A stretch of 64,000 nt of DNA from Neorhizobium petrolearium (GCF_017873175.1 NZ_JAGGJW010000011.1:1-64000); one strand, 5' to 3'; numbered from the stretch's first letter, positions 7,171 through 15,239 are shown. Notes: a model not told the origin generated them from the letters alone. Translations and numbers: made by a program.

Positions 7171-7673
7171 ATGGCCGGATACGGAACAGACGACGGGTTC
7201 AAAACCTACGCGGCAGCCGCCGGCTATGTCATACCTGAGGGTACGACTGATCCTCAGATCGCCGCTGCCCGCCGGCGCGGCTCTGGTGATCGATCGGTAC
7301 GAGCCGAAACTCCCCCAGCTCCCGCAGCGGCGGATACGCCCAGGAGCGCGCATGGCCGCGCACCCGAGCCACGACCTATTATGGGGAGACGATCCCTTCT
7401 AACGAGATCCCGGTGGCAATCATCAACGCCTCGTATGAAGCCGCCATCCTCGAACTGACCAATCCCGGCAGTTTGTCACCGGTGGTGACAGGCTCATCGA
7501 CGGTGAAACGCGAGAAGGTCAGACAGCTTGAGGTCGAATATTCAACCTCCACTTCAACGGACATCGCCGACATCGCCGACATCGTCGCGCTCGCCACGCC
7601 TGTCGTTACGGCGATCGAGGGCAGGCTGTGGCCGTTCCTCGTGCCGTGCCTGCCGGGAGTCCTGGTGGTTTAG
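7171..7673 (+). pseudogene. DnaT-like head protein, frameshifted
   Basis: Three frames must be joined. MAGYGTDDGFKTYAAAAGYV runs to about 7270, a short stretch RRGSALVIDRYEPKLPQ to about 7320, then GGYAQERAWPRTRATTYYGE, IPSNEIPVAIINASYEAA and SLSPVVTGSSTVKREK to the stop at 7673. The assembled protein resembles the putative DnaT-like family found just after phage capsid genes, which probably acts as a head-tail adaptor. A nine-base unit at 7560-7586 is repeated in tandem and duplicates Asp-Ile-Ala in frame. RBS and ATG at the 5' end are good. Confidence 0.65.
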
Positions 7674-7837
7674 AAGACGGCGAGATATTTCAGCAGGGAA
7701 ATGATGCCGATGATGATGACGATCACCTGGGCGATTTGTCGAGCCCGGGCGTCAATCGGCAATCTGTTGATCAGGTAGAGAACCAGCACGATCACGAGGA
7801 AGGTGATTAAGATGCTGACCAGAATAGATAAACCCAT
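7670..7837 (-). CDS. Small two-helix membrane protein (55 aa)
   Basis: GGAGAA precedes the ATG at 7837, which is better than the longer frame from 7894. Residues 3-23 (LSILVSILITFLVIVLVLYL) and 36-52 (AQVIVIIIGIISLLKYL) are strongly hydrophobic, separated by a short polar loop INRLPIDARAR. This resembles small Thivi_2564-type membrane proteins common on bacterial chromosomes. It faces the phage genes and touches the DnaT-like remnant tail to tail. The function is unknown. Confidence 0.6.
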   Translation of the reverse strand: MGLSILVSILITFLVIVLVLYLINRLPIDARARQIAQVIVIIIGIISLLKYLAVF

Positions 7838-7921
7838 AGCCCCATTCTCCTTTTTCGGCGCTTGATGCGCTTGATGGGTAACTATGGGCGGCAATCAATA
7901 AAGAAAGGGCAACGGTCGAAA

Positions 7922-8290
7922 ATGGCAACTGCGCTCTACACCCGCCCGCAGGAGACGGCACGGCGACTGATCGCGAAATACGGCCAGTCAGGCACCATCA
8001 AGCGCACGACGCCTCCCGATCCGATATTCGGCGGCGACCCAACGGTGACGAGCTACCCGGCCAAGCTGGTGCCGATGACCTATGACGAGCGATATGTGGA
8101 TGGGACGAATATCACCAGCGCGGATCGGCAGATTTACATCTCGTCGGTTGGCCTCGCGATTGTGCCCCAGGTGGGTGACATCGTGACGGCCGGCGACGTG
8201 GACTTCCACATCGTGAATGTAGACCCGCACAACTACGACAGCGTGACCAACGTCGTCTTCATCGTGCAGGGGCGTGCTATCGCACTCTAA
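7922..8290 (+). CDS. Phage head-closure / head-tail connector-like protein (122 aa)
   Basis: The product begins MATALYTRPQETARRLIAKY and continues with GTIKRTTPPDPIFGG and TYDERYVDGTNITSADRQIY, then a beta-rich segment VPQVGDIVTAGDVDFHIVNV. This arrangement (helix, linker, beta barrel with a D-x-V-T-A-G loop) is that of phage head-closure proteins placed after the adaptor gene. The start at 7922 is chosen because the peptide before it is low quality. The frame is intact. It overlaps the next minus-strand gene by 14 bases at the 3' ends. Confidence 0.6.
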   Translation: MATALYTRPQETARRLIAKYGQSGTIKRTTPPDPIFGGDPTVTSYPAKLVPMTYDERYVDGTNITSADRQIYISSVGLAIVPQVGDIVTAGDVDFHIVNVDPHNYDSVTNVVFIVQGRAIAL

Positions 8291-8618
8291 TTACGACTTC
8301 CACACGGTTTGAAATCGGCTCGTGTGGAGAACCAAGAAGCGCTCGATCTAGCTCGTGAATACCGGCCGAGCTGGCAACCGGTATGTATCTGATCTCCGGA
8401 GACATGGATTTCTCCTCACGTCTCAAACAAAAGAAGCCGAAAACAACGAAGAAGATCGAAATACCTGCGAACAACAGAACGAAGGTGGCGAAGATCCAGA
8501 TGTTGCTTTCCGTCACCTTGCCGTCGATTACGGCCAAGATCACGGAAACCATGAATGAGACGCCGACGGCGATGGAGGCATTGCTGAACCAGCCTGCCAT
8601 GTACTCATTCTGCTTCAT
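8277..8618 (-). CDS. Small membrane protein, prophage accessory gene (113 aa)
   Basis: GAGGAGG precedes the start. Two hydrophobic segments (about residues 12-32 and 40-65, the second ending SIFFVVFGFFCLRR) are followed by a 45-residue soluble tail. No family is recognised. The minus orientation among plus-strand virion genes and the strong ribosome site suggest a moron expressed from its own promoter during lysogeny. Superinfection exclusion is a typical role for such proteins, but that is speculation here. Confidence 0.55.
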   Translation of the reverse strand: MKQNEYMAGWFSNASIAVGVSFMVSVILAVIDGKVTESNIWIFATFVLLFAGISIFFVVFGFFCLRREEKSMSPEIRYIPVASSAGIHELDRALLGSPHEPISNRVEVVIRVR

Positions 8619-8706
8619 AAAACCTCCTCGCGGTTGATCTCAACGAGATTATCGATCGTTCCCAAACAGCACGTTACTAACAAGTCCGAAAAATAGGGGT
8701 ACGAGC

Positions 8707-9063
8707 ATGACCAAAGTGCTTCTCACCAAGACCTACAAGGCCCGCGAGCCGGGGAAGAAGCCTCGCATCCCGGTTGCGGGGCGGCATGTCTGGGACTGGT
8801 TCTGGAGAATGGACCGGACGAGGGAGGGGACCGGCTACGGTATCAACCCTCTCCAGCCAGCCCAGATCGATGCATGGGCGAAACTGAGGCATATCCATCT
8901 GATGCCATGGCACCTCGATGCCATAGAGCGGATGGATGCCACCCGCATGCGCGTCTACTTCGAGAAAAAGGACGAGGCGTCGAAAGAGCCTGACAAAGTG
9001 CAGGTCTCGACACGTCCGCTTACGTCACGCCTGTTTGATGCTCTTTTCCCCTCCAAGAGGTAA
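8707..9063 (+). CDS. Phage tail-assembly-type protein (118 aa)
   Basis: The product starts MTKVLLTKTYKAREPGKKPR and contains HVWDWFWRMDRTREGTGYGI, PLQPAQIDAWAKL and MPWHLDAIERMDATR. The W-DWFW-LD-R...INPL-P-EI-AW...PWE...MD pattern is that of tail-assembly chaperone-like proteins placed directly before the tape measure gene. That placement holds here. The gene is open. It could not work without the missing tail genes. Confidence 0.5.
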   Translation: MTKVLLTKTYKAREPGKKPRIPVAGRHVWDWFWRMDRTREGTGYGINPLQPAQIDAWAKLRHIHLMPWHLDAIERMDATRMRVYFEKKDEASKEPDKVQVSTRPLTSRLFDALFPSKR

Positions 9064-9069
9064 CCGCCG

Positions 9070-9408
9070 GTGACCGTTGCACAGCTCGGGTTCGCGATCG
9101 ATAGCAGCCAAGCGGCGGGCGCGGCAGCTGATCTAGATCGGCTCACTTCGTCTGCCGCAAAGGCGGAACAGGCTGCGCAGCGCACTGGCGCGGCGGGCAC
9201 CCGCATGTCGCGCGGCTTTGCCGATCTCACGCCCGCCCTGGACAAGATAGTCGGCTCGCTCGGTCGGCTGGAGGGTCTCTCCACGTCGATCGACAAGCGG
9301 CTCGACATGATGGCATCGGCGGCCACGCGCACGGCGAAAGCGAACAATGTTCTCGACCGGTCGGCAATCGAGGCGAGCGCTTCCTTCCCGCAACCATCTG
9401 AGAAATAG
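9070..9408 (+). pseudogene. Tail tape measure protein, N-terminal fragment
   Basis: A GTG start seven bases after the preceding gene opens a frame beginning VTVAQLGFAIDSSQAAGAAA, then Ala-rich heptad-like helix (LDRLTSSAAKAEQAAQR) and LDKIVGSLGRLEGL. Tape measure proteins have this start and run to many hundreds of residues. Here the frame ends after 112 residues, and within about 40 bases the IS-like end begins. The rest of the tail module was removed by a deletion ending here. Confidence 0.65.
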
Positions 9409-9446
9409 ACTTATTGATACAACTGCAGGGGTCGCCAATCTTCTCT

Positions 9447-9500
9447 GGGTCCAGCCCGGAGACATAGGTGCCAAAACGTACCTAAGACATGGGTGAAAAC
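9447..9500 (-). repeat. IS-like terminal segment, right copy
   Basis: Read on the minus strand, it shows CACCCATGTCTTAGGTACG and GCACCTATGTCTCCGGGCTG, aligning base for base with the left copy at 44-96 with scattered differences. The tip points outward to the right. No matching target duplication was found at the two outer flanks. Confidence 0.5.
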
Positions 9501-9857
9501 CTCGTGCCGAACGCGCGGCACGCCTTTTCATGCCTTCCCTCAGCTAGTACCTCTCTCGTATGACGCATCTTTCCAGGCCGATCATGGGCTTCCGGGACGG
9601 TGACTGTTGCCGCGTTGCAGCAGGAAAATGTCATCGTACCGCATAATCACGTGTTCGCCGCATTATCGCTTCGGATGCGGCGTATTTATTCATATACTGT
9701 TCATGTTTGCTTGCAAGACAAAGCGAATCAGCGACCACGCAGTCGAGGGGGGCAGAAAACTGCTCTCATATATTTGAAAGAGCGTGTGGCAGCCATGAAG
9801 GCTGCAATCCCAGCGTACCAGATGTTTTATGGGCCTTCGAAGTAGGGATTGTTATTC
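9501..9857. other. Non-coding gap at the right prophage border
   Basis: No convincing gene was seen. A weak hairpin GTGCCG/CGGCAC followed by GCCTTTTC lies at 9504-9527 and could end transcription from the remnant. The rest is AT-richer and should carry the promoter of the exported-protein gene at 9858. No clear -35/-10 pair could be picked. Confidence 0.4.
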
Positions 9858-10520
9858 ATGAACGTTAAGACTTTTGCTGCCGGTTTGGCGGCACTGATGA
9901 GTGCGGCTTTTTGGGGCCCCGGTTCCGCGTCTGCGGACGACAAGCCACTGATTTGGAAACCTTCCAAGACGTCCGATACCAGCTATTCCGTCAAGTTGGG
10001 CCTGAAATTGCCGTCGCGGCTTGAGCCGGAGGCTGGCGTCTCGATGGGAGTGAACACCACGAAAAGCGGCGCACCTGTCGACACGCCCATCAAGTTCTGG
10101 AGCAATTTCACGGCCGAGAAGATTGAGATGCCTGCCTATCAGATGAACCGCGGCGTCGGTGTCAATTTCGATGGCAGCAGTGGCAGCGCGGCGATCACCA
10201 TGAATTACTATGAAAAGGAGATCGTGACGCCGACGATCGATATCGAGAGGCGGAGCAGTTACGGCATGCGTTATGACGGCGCGTCCGGGGAATGGTGCGG
10301 CGTCGATGCCAGCCAGTCCGTGCGGCTCTCGCACAGGCCAAGCGGACTGGCGGTCATTGGTCGAGCGTCTGGCACCAATGGTTTCAAGGTCGTCGGCGCC
10401 GGCATCGGCGTTGAAAAGAATTTCGGCAGGCATATGACGATCAGTGGCGCTCTCGATCGGGCGTCGGATGCGCCCGATCCCGTTGCCAGCGTCAACGCCC
10501 GCTATTCATTCAAGTGGTGA
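9858..10520 (+). CDS. Exported protein of unknown family, possibly outer-membrane (220 aa)
   Basis: The start at 9858 gives a signal peptide, MNVKTFAAGLAALMSAAFWG, ending near SASA-DDKP. The mature part alternates polar and hydrophobic residues, has many Gly and Ser, and ends with an aromatic residue after ASVNARYSFKW, as outer-membrane beta-barrel strands do. I do not recognise the family. It lies between the prophage and the aap operon and is convergent with aapP. It is probably chromosomal rather than phage, since its frame is intact and lies outside the IS-like ends. Confidence 0.6.
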   Translation: MNVKTFAAGLAALMSAAFWGPGSASADDKPLIWKPSKTSDTSYSVKLGLKLPSRLEPEAGVSMGVNTTKSGAPVDTPIKFWSNFTAEKIEMPAYQMNRGVGVNFDGSSGSAAITMNYYEKEIVTPTIDIERRSSYGMRYDGASGEWCGVDASQSVRLSHRPSGLAVIGRASGTNGFKVVGAGIGVEKNFGRHMTISGALDRASDAPDPVASVNARYSFKW

Positions 10521-10549
10521 AAAAAACGGGGCGCTGACACGCCCCCCGT
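10521..10549 (-). terminator. Terminator of the aapJQMP operon
   Basis: Read on the minus strand, the hairpin ACGGGGGGCG/CGCCCCGT is followed by seven T. The T run lies only on this side, so it mainly serves the minus-strand aap operon. It ends about 20 bases after aapP. Confidence 0.75.
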
Positions 10550-10571
10550 ATCGCCAAGGCCGAATGGCTGC

Positions 10572-11345
10572 TCAGTGCAGGATCTGGCTGAGGAAGAGCT
10601 TTGTGCGCTCGTGCTGCGGATTGTCGAAGAACTCCGCCGGAGAGTTCTGTTCGACGATCTGCCCCTGGTCCATGAAGATGACGCGGTTCGCCACCTGGCG
10701 CGCGAAGCCCATTTCATGGGTGACACAGAGCATGGTCATGCCCTCTTCGGCGAGGCTCACCATCGTATCGAGAACTTCCTTGACCATTTCCGGGTCGAGC
10801 GCCGACGTCGGTTCGTCGAACAGCATGATCTTCGGCTTCATGCAGAGCGAGCGGGCAATCGCCACACGCTGCTGCTGGCCGCCGGAGAGCTGGCCCGGAT
10901 ATTTGTTGGCCTGTTCCGGGATCTTGACCCGCCGCAGATAATGCATCGCGATCTCTTCGGCTTCCTTCTTCGGCATCTTGCGGACCCAGATCGGCGCGAG
11001 CGTGCAGTTCTCAAGGATCGTCAGATGCGGGAAGAGGTTGAAGTGCTGGAATACCATGCCGACTTCGCGGCGCACTTCGTCGATTTTCTTCAGATCGTTG
11101 GTAAGTTCGATGCCGTCAACGATGATCGAGCCGGACTGGTGCTCCTCCAGCCGGTTGATGCAGCGGATCATCGTCGACTTGCCGGAGCCGGACGGCCCGG
11201 CGATGACGATGCGCTCGCCGCCCATGACCTTGAGGTTGATGTCGCGCAGCACGTGGAAGTCGCCGTACCACTTGTTCATCTTGATGATTTCGACGGCAAC
11301 GTCTGTGGTGGAGACTGTCAGTTTCTTGAGTTGGGCTTCAGCCAT
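10572..11345 (-). CDS. aapP: General L-amino acid ABC transporter, ATP-binding protein
   Basis: This is the cytoplasmic ATPase that drives the Aap uptake system. Visible motifs are Walker A GPSGSGKST (residues 50-58), the Q-loop Gln100, the signature LSGGQQQR (153-160), Walker B IMLFDEPTSALD (173-184) and the switch His in CVTHEMGF. The 257-residue length is normal for polar amino-acid importers. It is the last gene of aapJ-aapQ-aapM-aapP, 30 bases after aapM, and is followed by a terminator. Confidence 0.95.
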   Translation of the reverse strand: MAEAQLKKLTVSTTDVAVEIIKMNKWYGDFHVLRDINLKVMGGERIVIAGPSGSGKSTMIRCINRLEEHQSGSIIVDGIELTNDLKKIDEVRREVGMVFQHFNLFPHLTILENCTLAPIWVRKMPKKEAEEIAMHYLRRVKIPEQANKYPGQLSGGQQQRVAIARSLCMKPKIMLFDEPTSALDPEMVKEVLDTMVSLAEEGMTMLCVTHEMGFARQVANRVIFMDQGQIVEQNSPAEFFDNPQHERTKLFLSQILH

Positions 11346-11375
11346 TTTTATCCCCTTGTGTTTCCTTCGCGGCGG

Positions 11376-12533
11376 TTACCGCGTGTGGCTCGTATCGAGA
11401 TGCCGTTCCATGAAGGCGGAATAGCGCGACATGCCGAAACAAAATAGCCAGAAGATGAAGCCTGCGAAAATGAGGCCGGTGATCGGCGTGACGGGCGTGA
11501 TCCAGGTCGTGTCGGTGAAGTTGAGCCGCACGATGCCGAGCAGGTCGAACATGCCGATGATCGACACCAGCGAGGTATCCTTGAACAGGCCGATGAAGGT
11601 GTTGACGATTCCCGGGATGACGAGCTTGACCGCCTGCGGCAGGATGATCAGCCGCATCTTCTGCCAATAGCTCAAGCCCAGCGAATCGGCCCCTTCCGAC
11701 TGGCCTTTCGGGATCGCCTGCAGGCCGCCGCGGATAACCTCGGCCATATAGGCGGACGCGAAGATCGCCACACCGACGAGAGCGCGCAGAAAATTGTCGA
11801 TCGTCCAGCCGGTCGGCAGGAAGAGCGGCAGCATCACGTTCGCCATGAAGAGAACGCTGATCAGCGGCACGCCGCGAATGATCTCGATGAAGCCGACGCA
11901 GAAAATACGGATCACCGGCATGTTTGAGCGGCGTCCAAGCGCAAGCAGGATGCCAACCGGGAGTGATACCGCTATCCCCACGAAGGAGAGGATAAGGGTT
12001 ACCATCAATCCGCCCCAGAGCGGTGTTTCCACTTCTCTGAGACCGAAGATGTTGCCATGCAGCAGGAAGAAGGCGACGATCGGGAAGACGACGAAGAAGA
12101 GCAGGGCATTGAGGCCCTTGCGCGGCACTTTCGGAATGAGCATCGGCACGAGCAGCGCCACGAACAGGATCGCGACGAGCATCGGCCGCCAGCGTTCGTC
12201 TAATGGGTAGCGGCCGAACATGAACTGCTGGAAGCGGTCACCCACGAAGGCCCAGCAGGCGCCTTTCCAGCCGTCCGGCTGGATGCCTCCCTGGACGATC
12301 GTCGTGCAGACGCTCCGGTCAGAGCCCGACCAGACGGCATCGAAGAACAGCCATTCGAGCATGCCGGGCACGGTCCACAGCAGGAGGGCGGCGGCGATCA
12401 CCGTCAGCGCGGTATCCTTCGGCGTTGCAAGCAGATTGGCCCTGATCCAGCCTGAGATGGTCTTGGTGCTGAGCGGGGCGGGTTCCGGCCCCAGCATTTC
12501 GGTGCGGATGTAGGCGAGGTTTTTCGGATTCAT
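11376..12533 (-). CDS. aapM: General L-amino acid ABC transporter, permease AapM
   Basis: This is the second membrane subunit of the Aap importer. The 385-residue protein is longer than ordinary HisM-type permeases because of an N-terminal extension with extra transmembrane segments, a feature of AapQ/AapM. The cytoplasmic coupling loop EVIRGGLQAIPKGQSEGADS contacts the ATPase. Several hydrophobic stretches are clear. It begins four bases after aapQ ends. Confidence 0.93.
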   Translation of the reverse strand: MNPKNLAYIRTEMLGPEPAPLSTKTISGWIRANLLATPKDTALTVIAAALLLWTVPGMLEWLFFDAVWSGSDRSVCTTIVQGGIQPDGWKGACWAFVGDRFQQFMFGRYPLDERWRPMLVAILFVALLVPMLIPKVPRKGLNALLFFVVFPIVAFFLLHGNIFGLREVETPLWGGLMVTLILSFVGIAVSLPVGILLALGRRSNMPVIRIFCVGFIEIIRGVPLISVLFMANVMLPLFLPTGWTIDNFLRALVGVAIFASAYMAEVIRGGLQAIPKGQSEGADSLGLSYWQKMRLIILPQAVKLVIPGIVNTFIGLFKDTSLVSIIGMFDLLGIVRLNFTDTTWITPVTPITGLIFAGFIFWLFCFGMSRYSAFMERHLDTSHTR

Positions 12534-12537
12534 GGCC

Positions 12538-13731
12538 TTACCTTTCCACCAGCGCCATCTTGGCGTTGAACCAGTTCATGAACAGCGAGGTCGCGATGCT
12601 GATCGCCAGGTAAACGGTCAGCATGATGGAGATCGCTTCCACGGCCTGACCGGTCTGGTTCAGCGTCGTGCTGGTCGTGGAGAAGAGTTCGGGAAAGCCG
12701 ATCGCAACGCCGAGCGAGGAGTTCTTGGTCAGGTTGAGATATTGGCTTGTGAGTGGCGGAATGATGATGCGCATGGCCTGCGGTACGATCACGAGACGCG
12801 TCGTATGCGAGGGCTGCAGGCCAAGCGCGAAGGAGGCCTCGCTTTGACCCTTGGGAACGCCGCGGATGCCGGCGCGGATGACTTCGGCGATGAAGGATGC
12901 CGTATAAAGCGATAGCGCCAGATAAAGCGCTACGAATTCCGGCAGAATACGCGTGCCGCCTGTCAGATTGAAGCGGCCGGCAATCGGATAATCGAAGGTC
13001 AGCGGCGCACCCGCAGCCAGGAAGGCGAGGAACGGCAGGCCGACGATCAGCCCGATGCCGGCCCGGACCGTATGGAATTGCTTGCCCGTCGCGATCTGGC
13101 GCTGCTTTGCCCATCGGGCAACCACCATGGTGGCGACGATGCCGATGACGAGGGCGAGCGGAATCAACCAGGCCCCGTCCCCCCAGATCGGCCGCGGAAA
13201 GGCGAGGCCGCGATTGTTCAGGAAGATATTGAAGGGAAGGGCGATCGAATCCCGGACCTGGGGCAGGGAGTCCAGCACGCCCTTGTACCAGAAGAAGATG
13301 ATGAGCAGCACCGGGATGTTGCGGAAGATTTCCACATAGACTGTGCAGAGCCTTGCGATCAGCCAGTTCTTTGAAAGACGGCCAAGACCGATGATGAAGC
13401 CCACGAAGGTGGCGGTGATGATACCAAAAACGGCGACCAGCACCGTGTTGAGGAAACCGACGAAGATGGCACGGCCATAAGTGGAGTCACTGGTATAAGG
13501 AATGAGAGCCTGGCCGATGTCGAAACCGGCGCGGCCCCTCAGGAAGCCGTAGCCCGAGGCGGTGCCGGATCTGGCGAGGTTTTCGACGGTATTGTCGAAG
13601 ATCCACCAGCCGACAACAACGACCGTAATAAGCGTAAGCAACTGGAAAAAAATACCCCGAAACTTGGGGTCATAGATGTAGGATCTGAGAATCCCTGCCT
13701 CGGAGGGCGCAATTACAGCGTGATCTGTCAT
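12538..13731 (-). CDS. aapQ: General L-amino acid ABC transporter, permease AapQ
   Basis: This is the first membrane subunit of the Aap system, 397 residues, with a large N-terminal periplasmic/membrane extension and the permease core at the C-terminus. The coupling motif is EVIRAGIRGVPKGQSEASFA, closely similar to that of AapM. It forms a heterodimer with AapM. It is separated from aapJ by 115 bases containing a long stem-loop. Family knowledge: the transporter handles a broad range of L-amino acids and also affects efflux in rhizobia. Confidence 0.93.
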   Translation of the reverse strand: MTDHAVIAPSEAGILRSYIYDPKFRGIFFQLLTLITVVVVGWWIFDNTVENLARSGTASGYGFLRGRAGFDIGQALIPYTSDSTYGRAIFVGFLNTVLVAVFGIITATFVGFIIGLGRLSKNWLIARLCTVYVEIFRNIPVLLIIFFWYKGVLDSLPQVRDSIALPFNIFLNNRGLAFPRPIWGDGAWLIPLALVIGIVATMVVARWAKQRQIATGKQFHTVRAGIGLIVGLPFLAFLAAGAPLTFDYPIAGRFNLTGGTRILPEFVALYLALSLYTASFIAEVIRAGIRGVPKGQSEASFALGLQPSHTTRLVIVPQAMRIIIPPLTSQYLNLTKNSSLGVAIGFPELFSTTSTTLNQTGQAVEAISIMLTVYLAISIATSLFMNWFNAKMALVER

Positions 13732-13803
13732 GCTGGCCTTTTCCCCTGGCGACCCGGCTTTGCGGATCTTTTTCTTTTTATGCCGTTTTTGTTTTTATGC
13801 AGA

Positions 13804-13832
13804 AGGACAAGGCGGCGTTACCGCCTTGTCCT
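13804..13832 (-). other. Stem-loop between aapJ and aapQ
   Basis: A perfect 12-bp stem AGGACAAGGCGG/CCGCCTTGTCCT with a five-base loop lies 14 bases after the aapJ stop. Read on the minus strand it is followed by an A-rich, not T-rich, tract, so it is a poor terminator. It is better placed to protect the 3' end of the aapJ transcript and raise binding protein over permease levels. Confidence 0.65.
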
Positions 13833-13846
13833 ATTGTGGTTGGCGA

Positions 13847-14869
13847 TCAGCGGATCGGCGGAGCGTATTGCAGGCCGCCCTTGGTCCAAAGCGCGTTCAG
13901 ACCGCGCTCGATTTTCAGCGGCGTGTTCTGGCCGATATTGCGCTCGAAGACCTCTGCGTAATTGCCGACGCCCTTGACGATGTTATAGGCCCATTCGTTC
14001 GTAAGCCCGAGGTCGGTACCGATCTTGGTGTCCTTTTCGACGCCCAGGAAACGGCGGATATCGGGGTTGGTCGAGTTTTTCATCTCGTCGACATTGGCCT
14101 GCGTGATGCCGAATTCCTCGGCCTGCACCAGGGCGTAGCCGGCCCACATGACGATGTCGAACCACTGGTCGTCGCCCTGGCGGACGGCCGGGCCAAGCGG
14201 CTCCTTGGAGATGATCTCGGGAAGGATAACATGCTCGTCCGGGTTGGAGAGGCCGAGACGGATTGCATAGAGGCCCGACTGGTCGGTCGTGTAGACGTCG
14301 CAGCGGCCGGCCTGATAGGCGGCATTCACTTCCTCGAGTTTTTCGAAGACGACCGGGTTGTATTGCAGGTTGTTCGCCTTGAAATAGTCGGCAAGGTTGA
14401 GTTCCGTCGTGGTGCCGGACTGGACGCAGACGGCGGCGCCCGAAAGCTCGAGGGCCGACTTTACATTGAGGCTCTTCGGAACCATGAAGCCCTGGCCGTC
14501 ATAATAGTTGACGTAGCGGAAGTTCAGGCCGAGAGCGGTATCGCGGCTGATCGTCCAGGTCGTGTTACGGGCGAGGAGGTCGACTTCGCCGGACTGCAGG
14601 GCCGTGAAGCGGCTCTGCGCCGTGGTCGGCGTATATTTGACTTTGGTCGCATCGCCGAAAATCGCCGCGGCGACGGCCTTGCAATAATCGACGTCGAAAC
14701 CGGTCCAGTTGCCGGCCGAATCCGGTGCGGCAAAGCCGGCAAGACCGGTATTGACGCCGCATTGAACGAAACCCTTGGACTTCACGTTATCCAGCGTGGC
14801 AGCCGATGCGGCCGAGGCAAAGCCCAGGACCGCTGCGCCAATAGCGGCTGACAGAAGCGTCTTTTTCAT
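13847..14869 (-). CDS. aapJ: General L-amino acid ABC transporter, periplasmic binding protein
   Basis: This protein captures amino acids in the periplasm and delivers them to AapQM. A signal peptide is evident (MKKTLLSAAIGAAVLGFASA, cleavage near ASA-AT). The mature protein shows the family 3 solute-binding pattern, including LDNVKSKGFVQCGVNTGLAG, GFDVDYCKAVAAAIFGD and LARNTTWTISRDTALGLNF. The length of 340 residues fits AapJ. It is the first gene of the operon, with a promoter candidate at 14984-15012. Confidence 0.95.
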   Translation of the reverse strand: MKKTLLSAAIGAAVLGFASAASAATLDNVKSKGFVQCGVNTGLAGFAAPDSAGNWTGFDVDYCKAVAAAIFGDATKVKYTPTTAQSRFTALQSGEVDLLARNTTWTISRDTALGLNFRYVNYYDGQGFMVPKSLNVKSALELSGAAVCVQSGTTTELNLADYFKANNLQYNPVVFEKLEEVNAAYQAGRCDVYTTDQSGLYAIRLGLSNPDEHVILPEIISKEPLGPAVRQGDDQWFDIVMWAGYALVQAEEFGITQANVDEMKNSTNPDIRRFLGVEKDTKIGTDLGLTNEWAYNIVKGVGNYAEVFERNIGQNTPLKIERGLNALWTKGGLQYAPPIR

Positions 14870-15239
14870 TTTTTCCCAACCTTATCTCTTGGTCTTGTGT
14901 GATTTGGTGACACCGCGCCGCTCCCCTGATTCTCTTTGAATACGGCCGGTCGCCCGGCAACCCTCCCGGTGCAGGCGCGTGCTATCTCATTCGCAAAACA
15001 ACGCAGGGTCAAGTGTCGCCGTTTCGAATTGCGTCGGAAATAAGGTAAATTCCTCGTCACGGCACAGAAAATCATCAGTTACTTAAAGTTTAGGCGGACC
15101 GTGATCAAAACTGAAGCGATTCTCGTTAGATGGCAGGTTTCCTGATGTTTTTAACCGGCTGCTTCAATCGGGGTTGACCGTATCTTGTTCCAGCGGCAAA
15201 ACTCCAGGTCATGACCTGCCAACGAAAGTTTTCCCCGAC
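14870..15239. other. Divergent intergenic region between aapJ and metC
   Basis: This 370-base gap holds the control regions of two divergent units. No open frame of note is seen. A sigma70-like promoter for aapJ is picked at 14984-15012. TTGACC at 15174 with CAAAAC 17 bases later is a weak candidate for metC. Confidence 0.5.
14984..15012 (-). promoter_or_regulatory. Candidate sigma70-type promoter for aapJQMP
   Basis: On the minus strand TTGACC and TGAGAT are separated by 17 bases, giving a leader of about 110 bases before the aapJ ATG. The -35 hexamer is near consensus and the -10 is weak. Control by nitrogen regulators is plausible for this operon, but no sigma54 -24/-12 pattern was seen. 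Confidence 0.4.

Larger units (their letters stand above)
44..9500. mobile_element. Decayed prophage remnant bounded by inverted IS-like ends
   Basis: The interval carries phage-type genes in a partly conserved order: integrase, early genes, methylase, portal, DUF2213 protein, capsid, head connector, tail assembly, tape measure. Terminase, lysis and nearly all tail genes are missing. At least nine phage genes are frameshifted or truncated, while none of the genes after 9.86 kb is. The borders are set by two similar inverted segments at 44-96 and 9447-9500. No attachment-site duplication was found. It cannot make particles on its own. The phage type (siphovirus or myovirus) cannot be decided from what remains. 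Confidence 0.85.

Noticed and set aside
150..9408. Sequencing errors as the cause of all prophage frameshifts
   Set aside because: Several indels are in short homopolymers, which suggested error. Yet more than 50 kb of neighbouring genes show none, and large truncations are present too, so true decay is the better explanation. Single sites may still be errors.
9070..9408. Complete small phage protein of 112 residues
   Set aside because: Its N-terminus is that of a tape measure protein, far too short here, and it ends at the insertion-sequence border.
9600..9845. Open frame of 81 residues before the exported-protein gene
   Set aside because: No ribosome site, no recognisable sequence features, and an AT-rich context. 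It is treated as intergenic.
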